Under the pieces are notes generated by a model. That model worked only from the letters and a program-made list of their open reading frames with translations, searched no databases and had not been told where the DNA came from. From Bacteroidales bacterium (lineage in GTDB: Bacteria > Bacteroidota > Bacteroidia > Bacteroidales > UBA1402): a DNA stretch of 64,000 bases. Both the position numbers and the translations under genes were made by a program. This document shows, in pieces, positions 40,385 to 50,899 of the stretch (position 1 is its first letter; each line of letters begins with the position of its first letter). The stretch is from assembly GCA_028709215.1 (NCBI GenBank), contig JAQVXI010000001.1, positions 248,537 to 312,536 on the forward strand, given 5' to 3'.

Positions 40385-42301
40385 ATGGATATGAAACGAT
40401 ACATGATTTATGCTTGGATGACGTTGTTGTGTGGTCTTTTGTTTTGCAACAAGGTTCAGGCGCAATCGGTCAAGAATTTGCGGGAACAGGCATTATCTCA
40501 AATGTCCCGCCTGGAGTATAGCCTGGCTGTCCCAAACTGGCTTCGAATGACGGATGTATCCAACCCGGAACTGGAGGATTTGGCGCATTTGGCGGACTGT
40601 TATCGGTTGATGAACCGCTTTCAGGATGCGGAAATATGGTATGCACGCACGACTGCGCATGTTCAGGCGACATCGTTGCATTGGATGCAGTATGGACGTG
40701 TTTTAAAATCCAATGCCAAATACGTTGAGGCCAAATATGCGTTTGAGCAAAGCCTTCGTTTGAGGGGGAATGCCAAAATGATCCAGGTGGAGCTGGCCGG
40801 CTGTGATTCTGCCTTGCTTTGGATGGAGCATCCGACACGTTTTGAGATCATCAATGAGGCGACCATCAATACCGATAAGGCGGAGTTTGGCGTGTTTCCG
40901 ATTGGGGAAAAGCGTGTTTATTTTGTTGCAGAGCCCGAGAAACAGGATGGTCGTCGCTACGGATGGACGGGCAATCCCTTTTTGAAGTTGCATCGTGCCG
41001 ATCGCAGTCAGATGCGTCTTTCGGGCAAACAGTTGGTTGATTATCCCATGAATCAATCCGAAATGCACGTAGGTCCGATCCATTCGAATCGATCCGGGAC
41101 ACTTTTCTTTTTGACGCGAACCTATCCGGGTGCTTCGGTCAAAGAGCAAAATATGGAAATTTTGATTTATCCGTTTGTCTACGGTGAATGGTTGAATCCC
41201 ATTCCTTTTGTGCACAACAATCCCAAGGCCTATTCTGTTGGGCATGCGTGTTTGAACCGAAACGAGGATGTGATCTATTTTGTTTCCAATCAGCCGGGTG
41301 GATTGGGTGGAACCGATGTTTGGTATGCCGAATTACAAACGGACGGACAATGGGGGAAGGCGATGAATGCGGGACCTATGGTCAATACACCGGGCGATGA
41401 GATGTTTCCGGCAATTTTGCCCGACGGAAGTTTGGTCTTTGCTTCCGATGGACACCCGGGTATGGGTGGTTTGGATTTGTTTCGATCACAGGGAAGTGGG
41501 TCTAAGTGGACTCGTCCCATCAATCTGCGCTATCCGATCAATTCTCCGGCCGATGATTTTTCTTTCTTATTGTCTCAGGAAGGCCAGCGGGGATACTTGG
41601 CTTCCAATCGTTATGGCGGGCGGGGTTCCGACGATATTTATTCCTTTATTGAGCGCCCCATACCCATCCATTTTATAAAAGTGTGTGTGTTGGATCTGGA
41701 AACCAATCAGCCCATAGAGGAGGCGATGGTTAGTTTGGAAAATGCCAATGAGGTCTTATTGGCGCGAAGTTACACGCAAGCCGCCGGTGAAGTGGTCTTT
41801 CGCATGGAGCCGGACAAGTCCTTTATCCTTCATGGATCCAAAAAAGGATATTATCCCGATTCTACACAGTTGATGCGCATTGAACCAAACAGTCCGGATA
41901 CAATGTATGTGAACTTGTATCTGAATCCGTTATTGGTAAAAGGCAAGACCTTTACACTGGATCCGATTCTATACAACTTTGACAAATACGATATTCGAGC
42001 GGATGCACGCATTATTTTGGATGAATTGGTTATGACCTTGCATGAGAATCCGACGTTGGTCATCGAACTTGCATCACATACCGATAGCAGAGGAACGGAT
42101 GCATACAATTTGGAATTGTCTCAAAACAGAGCCGAATCGGTGGTGGAATATTTGATCAGCAGGGGCATTGCACGCGAACGTCTCAAGGCGGTCGGATACG
42201 GAGAGCGTCAATTACTGAATGTATGTTCGGACGGGGTTTCCTGTACGGAAGAGGAACATCAGGCCAATCGAAGAACTGAATTTACTGTTCTTTCATACTA
42301 A
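40385..42301 (+). CDS. OmpA-family protein with TPR-like and PD40 beta-propeller regions (T9SS-associated type)
   Basis: PD40-like YFVSNQPGGLGGTDVWYAE and FASDGHPGMGGLDLF; OmpA domain VIELASHTDSRGTDAYNLELSQNRAESVVEYLISRGI. Confidence 0.9.
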   Translation: MDMKRYMIYAWMTLLCGLLFCNKVQAQSVKNLREQALSQMSRLEYSLAVPNWLRMTDVSNPELEDLAHLADCYRLMNRFQDAEIWYARTTAHVQATSLHWMQYGRVLKSNAKYVEAKYAFEQSLRLRGNAKMIQVELAGCDSALLWMEHPTRFEIINEATINTDKAEFGVFPIGEKRVYFVAEPEKQDGRRYGWTGNPFLKLHRADRSQMRLSGKQLVDYPMNQSEMHVGPIHSNRSGTLFFLTRTYPGASVKEQNMEILIYPFVYGEWLNPIPFVHNNPKAYSVGHACLNRNEDVIYFVSNQPGGLGGTDVWYAELQTDGQWGKAMNAGPMVNTPGDEMFPAILPDGSLVFASDGHPGMGGLDLFRSQGSGSKWTRPINLRYPINSPADDFSFLLSQEGQRGYLASNRYGGRGSDDIYSFIERPIPIHFIKVCVLDLETNQPIEEAMVSLENANEVLLARSYTQAAGEVVFRMEPDKSFILHGSKKGYYPDSTQLMRIEPNSPDTMYVNLYLNPLLVKGKTFTLDPILYNFDKYDIRADARIILDELVMTLHENPTLVIELASHTDSRGTDAYNLELSQNRAESVVEYLISRGIARERLKAVGYGERQLLNVCSDGVSCTEEEHQANRRTEFTVLSY

Positions 42302-42323
42302 ACGTGGAAGTGGTTTCAATTAC

Positions 42324-42354
42324 TTGCATTTTCTCGGGATAATCTGTATTTTTG
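42324..42354 (+). promoter_or_regulatory. Putative promoter for the GH2-GH106-GH51/CE12 operon
   Basis: TTG (42324-42326), N20, TATTTTTG (42347-42354); ATG 42389. Confidence 0.55.
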
Positions 42355-42388
42355 AGGGCTTAATTACAACCTAATTTCGTCCCTCAAC

Positions 42389-45280
42389 ATGAAAAATGCC
42401 CGGTGGTTTTTGTCGATTTTCTGTTTATTTTTGGTGTCGCTTATTGTACACAGTCAGCATCGCATTTGTTTGCAGGGTGACTGGTCTTTTTCCATCGATT
42501 CGCTCGATGTGGGGGTAGAGCAAGCGTGGTTTAAACGAAATTTTGAGGAGTCGGTCCATTTGCCCGGTTCCATGCAGGAACAATCCAAGGGGAATATTCC
42601 CGGTTTACATACTCCGTGGACCGGCAGCTTGTACGATAGCTCGTTTTACTTCAATCCGGCCTTTGAAAAATACCGCCAGCCTGGCAACGTGAAGTTTCCG
42701 TTTTTCTTAACTCCGGATCGCCATTATGTCGGTGCTGCCTGGTATTCCAAAACCATAGAAGTGCCCAAATCCTGGAAAAATCAAGCGATTCGATTGCATC
42801 TGGAACGACCGCATACGTATGTGCGCGTTTGGCTAAATGACAAGGAAGTGGCTCGAGACAGTAGCTTGAGTGTGCCTCATGTGTATGACTTATCCTCCAA
42901 CTTAAAACCGGGAAACCACCGCTTGACGCTTCGCATCGACAACCGTTTGTGGGCAGCCAATGTGGGGCAGGATTCACACAGTGTGACCGATCAGACCCAG
43001 GGAAATTGGAATGGGGTAGTGGGTGCGATGTACGTTGAATGTCTTCCACATGTACGTCTCGCCTCTGTTCAGGTTTTTCCCCAATTATCCGATCGAAAAG
43101 CCCGTTTGGATATTCGTATCCAAAACGAGGCAACAAAACAAAGAAAACGTTTGCTTCGGTATTCCGCTCATGCGTACAATACAGACCAACCACATCAAAC
43201 CGTTTGTATTGAAAAAGAACTGATTGTTCCAGACACCGGCTTGTTTATACAGACGTATTTGGAATTGGGTTCGGAAATGCAGACCTGGGATGAATTTCAT
43301 CCGGCATTGTATCGTTTGAATATCGAATTGTTGGACGGAAAGCGTGTGGAGGCTCAGCAGGAGTTGACGTTCGGAATGCGTGAAATAGAAGCCCGGGGCA
43401 AATGGATGTATTTGAATGGACGAAAGATTCAGTTGCGTGGAACCGTAGAGAATTGTTGTTTTCCTTTGACCGGTTATCCGCCGACCGATGTCCGGGAATG
43501 GGAACGTATATTTCGCGTTGCCAAGTCGTTTGGCTTGAATCACATGCGCTTCCACTCGTATTGCCCTCCGGAGGCTGCGTTTGTTGCGGCCGATTTGGTT
43601 GGTTTTTATCTACAGCCGGAGGGGCCAAGCTGGCCCAATCATGGTTCCTCGTTGGGCTATGGCGCTCCCATCGATACGTATTTGATGGAGGAAACGGAAC
43701 GTATGACGGAAGTTTACGGCAATCATCCTTCGTTTGTTTTATTGGCTGCCGGTAACGAACCCAGAGGCCGTTGGGTCCCGTGGGCAACCCGCTTTGTTCA
43801 GCAATGGAAGCAACGGGATTCCAGACGGTTGTATACAGGCGCTTCGGTGGGAGGCAGTTGGGCATGGCAACCGGCCAACGAGTATCATGTAAAGGCGGGA
43901 GCCAGGGGTTTGGAGTGGAATCGAATGCCGGAATCCATGTCTGACTTTCGTGCACGCATCGATACGGTATCCGTTCCGTTTGTTTCACACGAAACCGGCC
44001 AATGGTGTGCCTTTCCCCGTTTTGAAGAAATTCGAAAGTACACCGGTGTGAATAAGGCCAAAAATTTCGAATTGTTTCAGGAAGATCTGGATGATAAGGA
44101 TATGGGGCAACTGGGGCATGCGTTTATGATGGCATCCGGTCGATTGCAAACGTTGGCCTACAAACACGAAATTGAAAAGACGCTACGTACACCGGATTAT
44201 GCCGGTTTTCAGTTGTTATCCCTCAACGATTACTCGGGTCAGGGCACCGCGCTTGTCGGGGTTTTGGATGTGTTCTGGGAAGAAAAAGGTTATTGCTCTG
44301 CGGATGATTTTCGTCAATTTTGCGGACCGGTTGTACCCTTGCTGAGAGTGGAAAAATTTGTTTGGCAGCAACATGAGTCTATGCAGGCGCAAGCAGAGCT
44401 TTCGTATTTCGGGCCGGACTCGTTGGCGAATATCACGGCCCAATGGCAGTTAAAAGATGCACTTGGAGTCGTGTTGCAGTCGGGTTCGTGGCCGACGCAA
44501 CAGGTTGTTGCGGGGGGTAACATCCCATTGGGAACGATTCAGATGGATTGGTCTTTTGTTCATTCGGCTGGGACGTATCGACTGGAGTTGATGATTCCCG
44601 AGTATCATGCCCATAATGCATGGGATTTTCATGTATACCCGTCCAATCCGGAAATGCCGTCAACCGGAAAGATTCGCATTGCGTACGAATGGACCGATGA
44701 CTTGGAGCAAGCGCTGATGAGCGGCGCGGATGTCTTTTTGATGGCAGCCGGTAAAATCGAATACGGCAAGGATGTGGTGCAAACCCTTGCTCCGGTCTTT
44801 TGGAATACTTCTTGGTTTAAGATGCGTCCTCCACATACCACAGGAATTTTGGTCAATCCCAAACACCCGGCTTTTGCCGATTTTCCCACCGAAATGCATG
44901 CGGATTTACGTTGGTGGGAGTTGATGCAGCGCACACAAGTGATGCAGTTGACCGACTTCCCAAAAGGTTTTCAACCGTTGATTCAAAGCATCGATACCTG
45001 GTTCTTAAATCGGAAGATTGGGATGCTGCTTGAAGCGAAGGTGGGCAAGGGTCGCTTGTTGCTCACGAGTATGGATTTGACAACCGATACCGATCAGCGT
45101 CCGGTCGCACGGCAGATGTACCTAAGTTTGATCAAGTACATGCAGACCCATCGTTTCAAACCAGAATTTGACGTCCATCCCAATCAAATAAAGGATTTGT
45201 TTCAAAAAGAGGCCGATCGCATCGGAACATTCACGCAGGATGCGCCGGACGAATTAAAACCTGAATTATTCAATCAATAA
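42389..45280 (+). CDS. Glycoside hydrolase family 2 protein (beta-galactosidase/glucuronidase-like)
   Basis: Jelly-roll sugar-binding domain GAAWYSKTIEVPKSW..VRVWLNDKEV; RGTVENCCFP, MRFHSYCPPEAAF, catalytic LLAAGNEPRG and SHETGQW. Confidence 0.88.
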   Translation: MKNARWFLSIFCLFLVSLIVHSQHRICLQGDWSFSIDSLDVGVEQAWFKRNFEESVHLPGSMQEQSKGNIPGLHTPWTGSLYDSSFYFNPAFEKYRQPGNVKFPFFLTPDRHYVGAAWYSKTIEVPKSWKNQAIRLHLERPHTYVRVWLNDKEVARDSSLSVPHVYDLSSNLKPGNHRLTLRIDNRLWAANVGQDSHSVTDQTQGNWNGVVGAMYVECLPHVRLASVQVFPQLSDRKARLDIRIQNEATKQRKRLLRYSAHAYNTDQPHQTVCIEKELIVPDTGLFIQTYLELGSEMQTWDEFHPALYRLNIELLDGKRVEAQQELTFGMREIEARGKWMYLNGRKIQLRGTVENCCFPLTGYPPTDVREWERIFRVAKSFGLNHMRFHSYCPPEAAFVAADLVGFYLQPEGPSWPNHGSSLGYGAPIDTYLMEETERMTEVYGNHPSFVLLAAGNEPRGRWVPWATRFVQQWKQRDSRRLYTGASVGGSWAWQPANEYHVKAGARGLEWNRMPESMSDFRARIDTVSVPFVSHETGQWCAFPRFEEIRKYTGVNKAKNFELFQEDLDDKDMGQLGHAFMMASGRLQTLAYKHEIEKTLRTPDYAGFQLLSLNDYSGQGTALVGVLDVFWEEKGYCSADDFRQFCGPVVPLLRVEKFVWQQHESMQAQAELSYFGPDSLANITAQWQLKDALGVVLQSGSWPTQQVVAGGNIPLGTIQMDWSFVHSAGTYRLELMIPEYHAHNAWDFHVYPSNPEMPSTGKIRIAYEWTDDLEQALMSGADVFLMAAGKIEYGKDVVQTLAPVFWNTSWFKMRPPHTTGILVNPKHPAFADFPTEMHADLRWWELMQRTQVMQLTDFPKGFQPLIQSIDTWFLNRKIGMLLEAKVGKGRLLLTSMDLTTDTDQRPVARQMYLSLIKYMQTHRFKPEFDVHPNQIKDLFQKEADRIGTFTQDAPDELKPELFNQ

Positions 45281-45294
45281 TAATACCTACGATT

Positions 45295-48093
45295 ATGCGT
45301 ACGATGTTATCTACTTTTCTTTTGATGGCTGTTTTTTTGCTGTCAAGTTCTGTTTCTGCTGAACCGGGACGAACCGAATGGCCGGAGCCTCGCTTGGAGC
45401 AAAAGCCCGGTGTCCGTTGGTGGTGGCTGGGCAGTGCCGTGGATACGGCCAATTTAAGTTGGAACCTGGATTTTTTGTCTGAAGTGGGGGTCGGGTCTGT
45501 TGAGATTACGCCCATTTATGGCGTACAAGGTCACGATGCAATGGAAATCGACTATTTGTCGCCCAAATGGATGAAAATGTTTCAGCATACGCATACAAAG
45601 GCTGTAGATAATGGGATTTTGGTGGATATGAACGGTGGTACCGGTTGGCCTTTTGGTGGACCGGAAATTCAGTCAAACTATGCAGCAACTAAGGCCATTA
45701 CCCGTGTGATTGATTTGAAACCATCTACGCAGGCTCAACAAATATCCATTGCTGTGGAAGATGCGCGTCAAGCGTCGGTGGCGACTTTAGAGGCCTTGTT
45801 GTTTGTAGGGTCAGATGGCAGTCGTAAACGCCTATCTCCCGAACAGTGTGTGGGGGATGTGTTGACTTGGAAGGTTGATCAAGAAGGAAAATTGTACGTG
45901 TTGCATGCCGGAAAAACCCTACAGCAGGTGAAACGTGCTGCTCCGGGTGGTCAAGGTCTGGTGATGGATCATTTGAATCGTGAAGCGTTGGATTTTTACC
46001 TGAGTAAATTTGATGCTGCTTTTAAGGCTGACAACGTATCTTGGCCGCACGCATTTTTTAACGATTCCTACGAAGTGTATGGAGCCGATTGGTCTCCTGT
46101 TTTGGTCGAAACGTTTAAGAAGCTGAGAGGGTATGATTTGATGGATTACATTCCCGAACTGATGGGAGAAGGCAACGAAGTGATTCGACGCCGTGTGATT
46201 TGTGATTATCGCGAGACTGTTTCGGATATGTTGCTCGATAATTTCACCAAACCTTGGACGGAATGGGCACACGAACGCGGCATCGAAACCCGTAATCAGG
46301 CGCACGGGTCTCCCGGGAATCTGTTGGATTTGTATGCGGCCATTGATGTGCCCGAATGTGAGTCGTTTGGTATAACAACCTTTGATATACCTGGATTTCG
46401 TGTGGATGATCAGCATAAGGAAAGCGACTCCAATCCGGCCACGTTGAAGTATGCTTCTTCTGCAGCACACGTTGTCGGCAGAAAATACACTTCTGCAGAA
46501 AGTATGACGTGGTTGACCGAGCATTTTCGTACGTCTTTGTTCCAAATCAAACCGGAGATGGATCAGCTGTTTTTGAACGGAATCAATCGGGTTTTCTATC
46601 ATGGGACACCCTATACACCCAAAGAGGCTGCGTGGCCGGGATGGTTGTTTTATGCTTCGATTCAAGTCAATCCAAACAACACCGTTTTTCGGGATATGCA
46701 TGCGTTGAATGCGTATGCAACCCGTGTACAATCCTTTTTACAAGCGGGCAAACCCGACAATGAGGTCTTGTTGTATTTACCTATACACGACATTTGGCAA
46801 AAATGGGAGCGCGGACGTTACCTGACGTTTGACATTCATAAGATGAGTGAAAAATTGCCCGATTTTGAGAAGATTGTTTTTGACATTCGTCGGATGGGTT
46901 ACGATCTGGACTATATTTCTGATCGTCAACTATTGAATTCGACGGTTGCTGATGCGCGCATTCAAACGGAAGGCGGCTCGTACAAAATGGTGATTGTTCC
47001 CGATTGCAGTTATATGTCGTTGGAGACTGCACAGAAACTATCCGATTTGGCTGCAAACGGAGCCGTGATTGCCTTTTTGAATCGATTACCCGAAGATGTC
47101 CCCGGTTTGTTTGAATGGGAAAAGCGTAAGTCTCAACTACAGACGCTGGTCAATGGTTTTCAATTGCCTGCTCAAGCCGGTGCGTTGGTGAACAAAGCTT
47201 ATCAAAAGGGACGATTGTTGTATGGCGCTGATTTAGAAGCCTTGCTCGAAGCCGGTGCATGTACGCGTGAAGCTGTTACGACCGATTTTGGGGCCGGATT
47301 CATACGAAGACGCATGGACGACGGGTACGTCTACTTCATCGCACAACAAAAGAATACGCCCATACAAGCATGGGTACCACTAGGTGTTTCAGCCACTTCT
47401 GTTCAGGTCTTCAATCCCTTGACCGGTCAGAGTGGTCGGGCTAAAACACAGATAAAAGGGAATCAAACACATGTCTTTCTGAACTTGAAGCCGGGAGAAA
47501 GTATCTTATTGCGCACGTTTGACCAAGAAAAGATAAAAACGGCAGCCTATCCATGGTACGAACCCCTGCCGTCGGGTGGTTTTGAACTGAAGGGACGCTG
47601 GAGTTTCCAGTTTACGGAGGGTACGCCGGCCATTCCGGGTATTTTCGAAATGCGCGGTCATCCACATTCCTGGACTGAATTGCCGGTCGAAAAAGCATCG
47701 ATTTATGCCGGTGTTGGCGTCTATCGTTTGCATTTTGAAATGCCAAAGAATGTTCGTGCAGATGAGTGGTTGCTGGATTTGGGTGTAGTCAGTGAGAGTG
47801 CGCGCATTCGCATCAACGGTCAATCGGTGGCTACGGTCTGGAGCTTACCTTTCCAGCAATACGTGGGAGCGTATTTGAAGCCGGGTAAGACCAATGTCAT
47901 TGAATTGGAGGTGACCAATCTTCCGTTCAACCGAATTGCAGATTACGATCGAAGGGGAGTGAGCTGGCGCATTTTTAAAGAAATTAATTTTGTCGATGTG
48001 AATTACAAAAGAACCCGTTACGACAGCTGGGCTACCGCTCCTTCGGGGTTGACACAGCCCGTGCGTCTGCAACCGTATAAACAACTTAAATGA
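45295..48093 (+). CDS. Glycoside hydrolase, GH106 alpha-L-rhamnosidase-like
   Basis: KPGVRWWWLGSAVDTANLSWNLDFLSEVGVGSVEITPIYGVQG, NGGTGWPFGGPEI; C-terminal carbohydrate-binding jelly roll YRLHFEMP..LDLGVVSESARIRINGQ. Confidence 0.8.
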   Translation: MRTMLSTFLLMAVFLLSSSVSAEPGRTEWPEPRLEQKPGVRWWWLGSAVDTANLSWNLDFLSEVGVGSVEITPIYGVQGHDAMEIDYLSPKWMKMFQHTHTKAVDNGILVDMNGGTGWPFGGPEIQSNYAATKAITRVIDLKPSTQAQQISIAVEDARQASVATLEALLFVGSDGSRKRLSPEQCVGDVLTWKVDQEGKLYVLHAGKTLQQVKRAAPGGQGLVMDHLNREALDFYLSKFDAAFKADNVSWPHAFFNDSYEVYGADWSPVLVETFKKLRGYDLMDYIPELMGEGNEVIRRRVICDYRETVSDMLLDNFTKPWTEWAHERGIETRNQAHGSPGNLLDLYAAIDVPECESFGITTFDIPGFRVDDQHKESDSNPATLKYASSAAHVVGRKYTSAESMTWLTEHFRTSLFQIKPEMDQLFLNGINRVFYHGTPYTPKEAAWPGWLFYASIQVNPNNTVFRDMHALNAYATRVQSFLQAGKPDNEVLLYLPIHDIWQKWERGRYLTFDIHKMSEKLPDFEKIVFDIRRMGYDLDYISDRQLLNSTVADARIQTEGGSYKMVIVPDCSYMSLETAQKLSDLAANGAVIAFLNRLPEDVPGLFEWEKRKSQLQTLVNGFQLPAQAGALVNKAYQKGRLLYGADLEALLEAGACTREAVTTDFGAGFIRRRMDDGYVYFIAQQKNTPIQAWVPLGVSATSVQVFNPLTGQSGRAKTQIKGNQTHVFLNLKPGESILLRTFDQEKIKTAAYPWYEPLPSGGFELKGRWSFQFTEGTPAIPGIFEMRGHPHSWTELPVEKASIYAGVGVYRLHFEMPKNVRADEWLLDLGVVSESARIRINGQSVATVWSLPFQQYVGAYLKPGKTNVIELEVTNLPFNRIADYDRRGVSWRIFKEINFVDVNYKRTRYDSWATAPSGLTQPVRLQPYKQLK

Positions 48094-48103
48094 TCTTTTA
48101 TCC

Positions 48104-50782
48104 ATGAAAAATTGTAAGGGCTTTGTATTGAGCTGTTTGCTGCTACTTGGTGCAATCCAGTCCGTCGATGCGATGACGCTGGACGTGCAAGTCAATAAAA
48201 CCATCGCCGAGGTGAACCCGGATATGTATGGTGTATTCTTTGAAGACATCAATTTTGGTGCCGACGGTGGATTGTATGCAGAATTGATCAAGAATCGATC
48301 GTTTGAGTTCCCACAAAACCTGATGGGATGGAAGACCTTTGGCCACGTATCCCTGATGCAAGACGGGCCGTTCGAACGCAATCCCCATTACGTACGATTG
48401 GGGAGTTCCGGGCATGAACACAAGCATACCGGATTGGAAAATGAAGGCTTTCGTGGCATTGGATTTCAAAAAGGAGCGGATTATCGTTTTTCTGTATGGG
48501 CACGGGCTACTTCAGGAGAGCAGCGCATCCGAGTCGAATTTGTGGACGAAGGAAATACTGCGTTTTCCCGTCAAGAATGTGTCGTTGAGGGTAGCGAATG
48601 GAAGAAATACGAATGGGTCATTCACTCCAATCGGGAAGTAGAAAAAGGTTTGTTGCGCATTTTTCTTACGTCGGAAGGTTCGATGGACCTGGAACATATT
48701 TCCCTGTTTCCGGTAGAAACGTGGAAAGGCAGATCCAACGGAATGCGTATGGATTTGGCGCAAGCTTTATGCGATCTGAAGCCGGGTGTCTTCCGTTTTC
48801 CCGGTGGTTGTATTGTGGAAGGTACCGATTTGGATACCCGCTATGATTGGAAGAAATCGGTGGGCCCCATCGAAAACCGGCCATTGAACGAAAATCGTTG
48901 GCATTATACGTTTCCGCATCGTTTTTTTCCGGATTACTTTCAAACCTATGGTTTGGGTTTTTATGAGTATTTCTTATTGAGTGAAGATTTCGGTGCAGAA
49001 CCCTTACCCGTCTTAAACGTGGGTCTGTCTTGTCAATATCAGAACAATTCAATGGATTGCCACGTTTCTGTGGATCAATTGGATGCCTACGTACAAGATG
49101 CGTTGGACCTGATTGAGTTTGCCAACGGCTCCGTAGAAACGACCTGGGGAAAGTTGCGTGCCGAAATGGGACATCCGGAACCCTTTCACCTGAAATATCT
49201 GGGTATTGGAAACGAACAATGGGGACCGGAATATCCGGAACGCCTTGAAGTTTTTGTGAACGCCATCCGTGCAGCGCATCCCTCCATTCAAATCGTTGGA
49301 AGTTCCGGCCCTTCTGCAGAGGGCGATCGTTTTGATTTCCTTTGGCCGGAAATGAAACGCCTGCAAGTTGATTTGGTGGATGAACATTATTACAAAGATC
49401 CGAACTGGTTTTTTAACAACGCCAAGCGTTACGACGGGTATGATCGCAAAGGACCTAAGGTTTTTGCCGGAGAATTTGCTTCGCACCACAGTCCGTCCAA
49501 AAAGGCGAATAATTATTTATCCGCTTTGTCGGAAGCGGCATTTATGACGGGTTTGGAACGCAATGCCGATGTGGTACGGCTGGCTACCTATGCTCCGCTC
49601 TTTGCACACGTTGACGCGTGGCAGTGGAATCCGGATATGATTTGGTTTGATAATTTGCGCAGCATGCGGACGCCCAACTATTATGTGCAGCAATTATATT
49701 CCTTGCACAAAGGAACACATGTGCTTTCTGCGCTATCCGAGGGACAACCATTGGCCGGACAGGATGGCTTGTATGCTACGGTTGCCCGCGACGAAGCAAA
49801 GAATACACTGATTGTTAAGATTGTAAACAAAAATAATCGCCCACAATCCATTCACATCAATTTGAAGGGATTCAAGCAGGCCGTCTCAAAAGCCAGCATG
49901 TGGCGCATGCAATCGGATGATCTGATGGCTGTACATGCTGTTGGAGAGCCGGAAACCCTCAAGCCGGAAACGTTTGATATGGAACTGGTCGGAAATGCGT
50001 TTGACATGGAACTATTGTCGCAGTCGTTTTATGTTTTGGAGATTCAGTTGAGCAAAGAAAAGACCCGTGCCAAAGGTAAAAAAGCCGGATTGCATCGGGT
50101 TTCGGGTGTGCGTACCGTGTTTACCATTGGTGATTCGACGGTTCGCAACGGAGACGGGTCCGGAAGAAACGGCCAATGGGGATGGGGCGCTTTTCTGGGG
50201 CAATATTTGGATTCTACCTATTGTGTGGAAAACCGAGCCTTGGGTGGACGCAGCAGTCGCACCTACATTTCGGAGGGTCTTTGGGCGAATACGTTGAGTC
50301 GCGTCCAGACGGGAGATTACGTGTTGATGCAATTTGGCCACAACGATGGCGGTGAACCGCATCGGGGACGAGCTCGTGCAACCTTAAAAGGAAATGGAGA
50401 TGAAAGTAAGGAGTATGTCATGGAACAAAGCGGTGATACCGTAGCCATTCATTCATACGGTTGGTATATGCGTCAGTACATTCGAGACACCAAAGCGAAA
50501 GGTGCCATTCCGGTTGTTGTTAGTTTGATTCCTCGAAATCGCTGGAGCAACGGTAAAGTGGAGCGTAGTACCGATACCTACGCGGGTTGGGCGAAGCAGG
50601 CTGCCGAAGCGGAAGGTGCCTTATTTATTGATCTGAACGCATTGGTCTCCGATAAATACGATGTGCTGGGTAAGTCTTTTGTCGATAATCTGTATTACGG
50701 TGACCATACGCATACATCGCTTACGGGTGCTCAATTGAACGCCTCGATTGTCGCAGAAGAATTGCTCAAACTTGTAGAGTAA
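48104..50782 (+). CDS. Bifunctional fusion: GH51 alpha-L-arabinofuranosidase-like module plus CE12 SGNH rhamnogalacturonan acetylesterase-like module
   Basis: GH51: INFGADGGLYAELIKNRSFEFP, acid/base GIGNEQWGPEYPERL, nucleophile FAGEFASH. CE12: FTIGDSTVRNG, GGRSSRTY, MQFGHNDGG, DHTHTSLTGAQLNA. Confidence 0.88.
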   Translation: MKNCKGFVLSCLLLLGAIQSVDAMTLDVQVNKTIAEVNPDMYGVFFEDINFGADGGLYAELIKNRSFEFPQNLMGWKTFGHVSLMQDGPFERNPHYVRLGSSGHEHKHTGLENEGFRGIGFQKGADYRFSVWARATSGEQRIRVEFVDEGNTAFSRQECVVEGSEWKKYEWVIHSNREVEKGLLRIFLTSEGSMDLEHISLFPVETWKGRSNGMRMDLAQALCDLKPGVFRFPGGCIVEGTDLDTRYDWKKSVGPIENRPLNENRWHYTFPHRFFPDYFQTYGLGFYEYFLLSEDFGAEPLPVLNVGLSCQYQNNSMDCHVSVDQLDAYVQDALDLIEFANGSVETTWGKLRAEMGHPEPFHLKYLGIGNEQWGPEYPERLEVFVNAIRAAHPSIQIVGSSGPSAEGDRFDFLWPEMKRLQVDLVDEHYYKDPNWFFNNAKRYDGYDRKGPKVFAGEFASHHSPSKKANNYLSALSEAAFMTGLERNADVVRLATYAPLFAHVDAWQWNPDMIWFDNLRSMRTPNYYVQQLYSLHKGTHVLSALSEGQPLAGQDGLYATVARDEAKNTLIVKIVNKNNRPQSIHINLKGFKQAVSKASMWRMQSDDLMAVHAVGEPETLKPETFDMELVGNAFDMELLSQSFYVLEIQLSKEKTRAKGKKAGLHRVSGVRTVFTIGDSTVRNGDGSGRNGQWGWGAFLGQYLDSTYCVENRALGGRSSRTYISEGLWANTLSRVQTGDYVLMQFGHNDGGEPHRGRARATLKGNGDESKEYVMEQSGDTVAIHSYGWYMRQYIRDTKAKGAIPVVVSLIPRNRWSNGKVERSTDTYAGWAKQAAEAEGALFIDLNALVSDKYDVLGKSFVDNLYYGDHTHTSLTGAQLNASIVAEELLKLVE

Positions 50783-50805
50783 CAGGCGTTTAAACAATCG
50801 ATTTG

Positions 50806-50839
50806 CTGCCGGCATAATTCTGTGTCGGCAGTTTTTTTT
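50806..50839 (+). terminator. Rho-independent terminator after the GH51-CE12 gene
   Basis: CTGCCG-N14-CGGCAG followed by TTTTTTTT. Confidence 0.75.
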
Positions 50840-50899
50840 GTGTTTTCCTTTTGGTCGCATCGGATAAAAGAAAATAGTATGTAATTTTAAGAAAAAAAA

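Noticed and set aside
42651-43193. 180-aa minus-strand ORF inside GH2, plus the 43245-43988 ORF
   Set aside because: Low-complexity, proline/serine/histidine-rich translation typical of antisense frames of a GH gene; no family motif.
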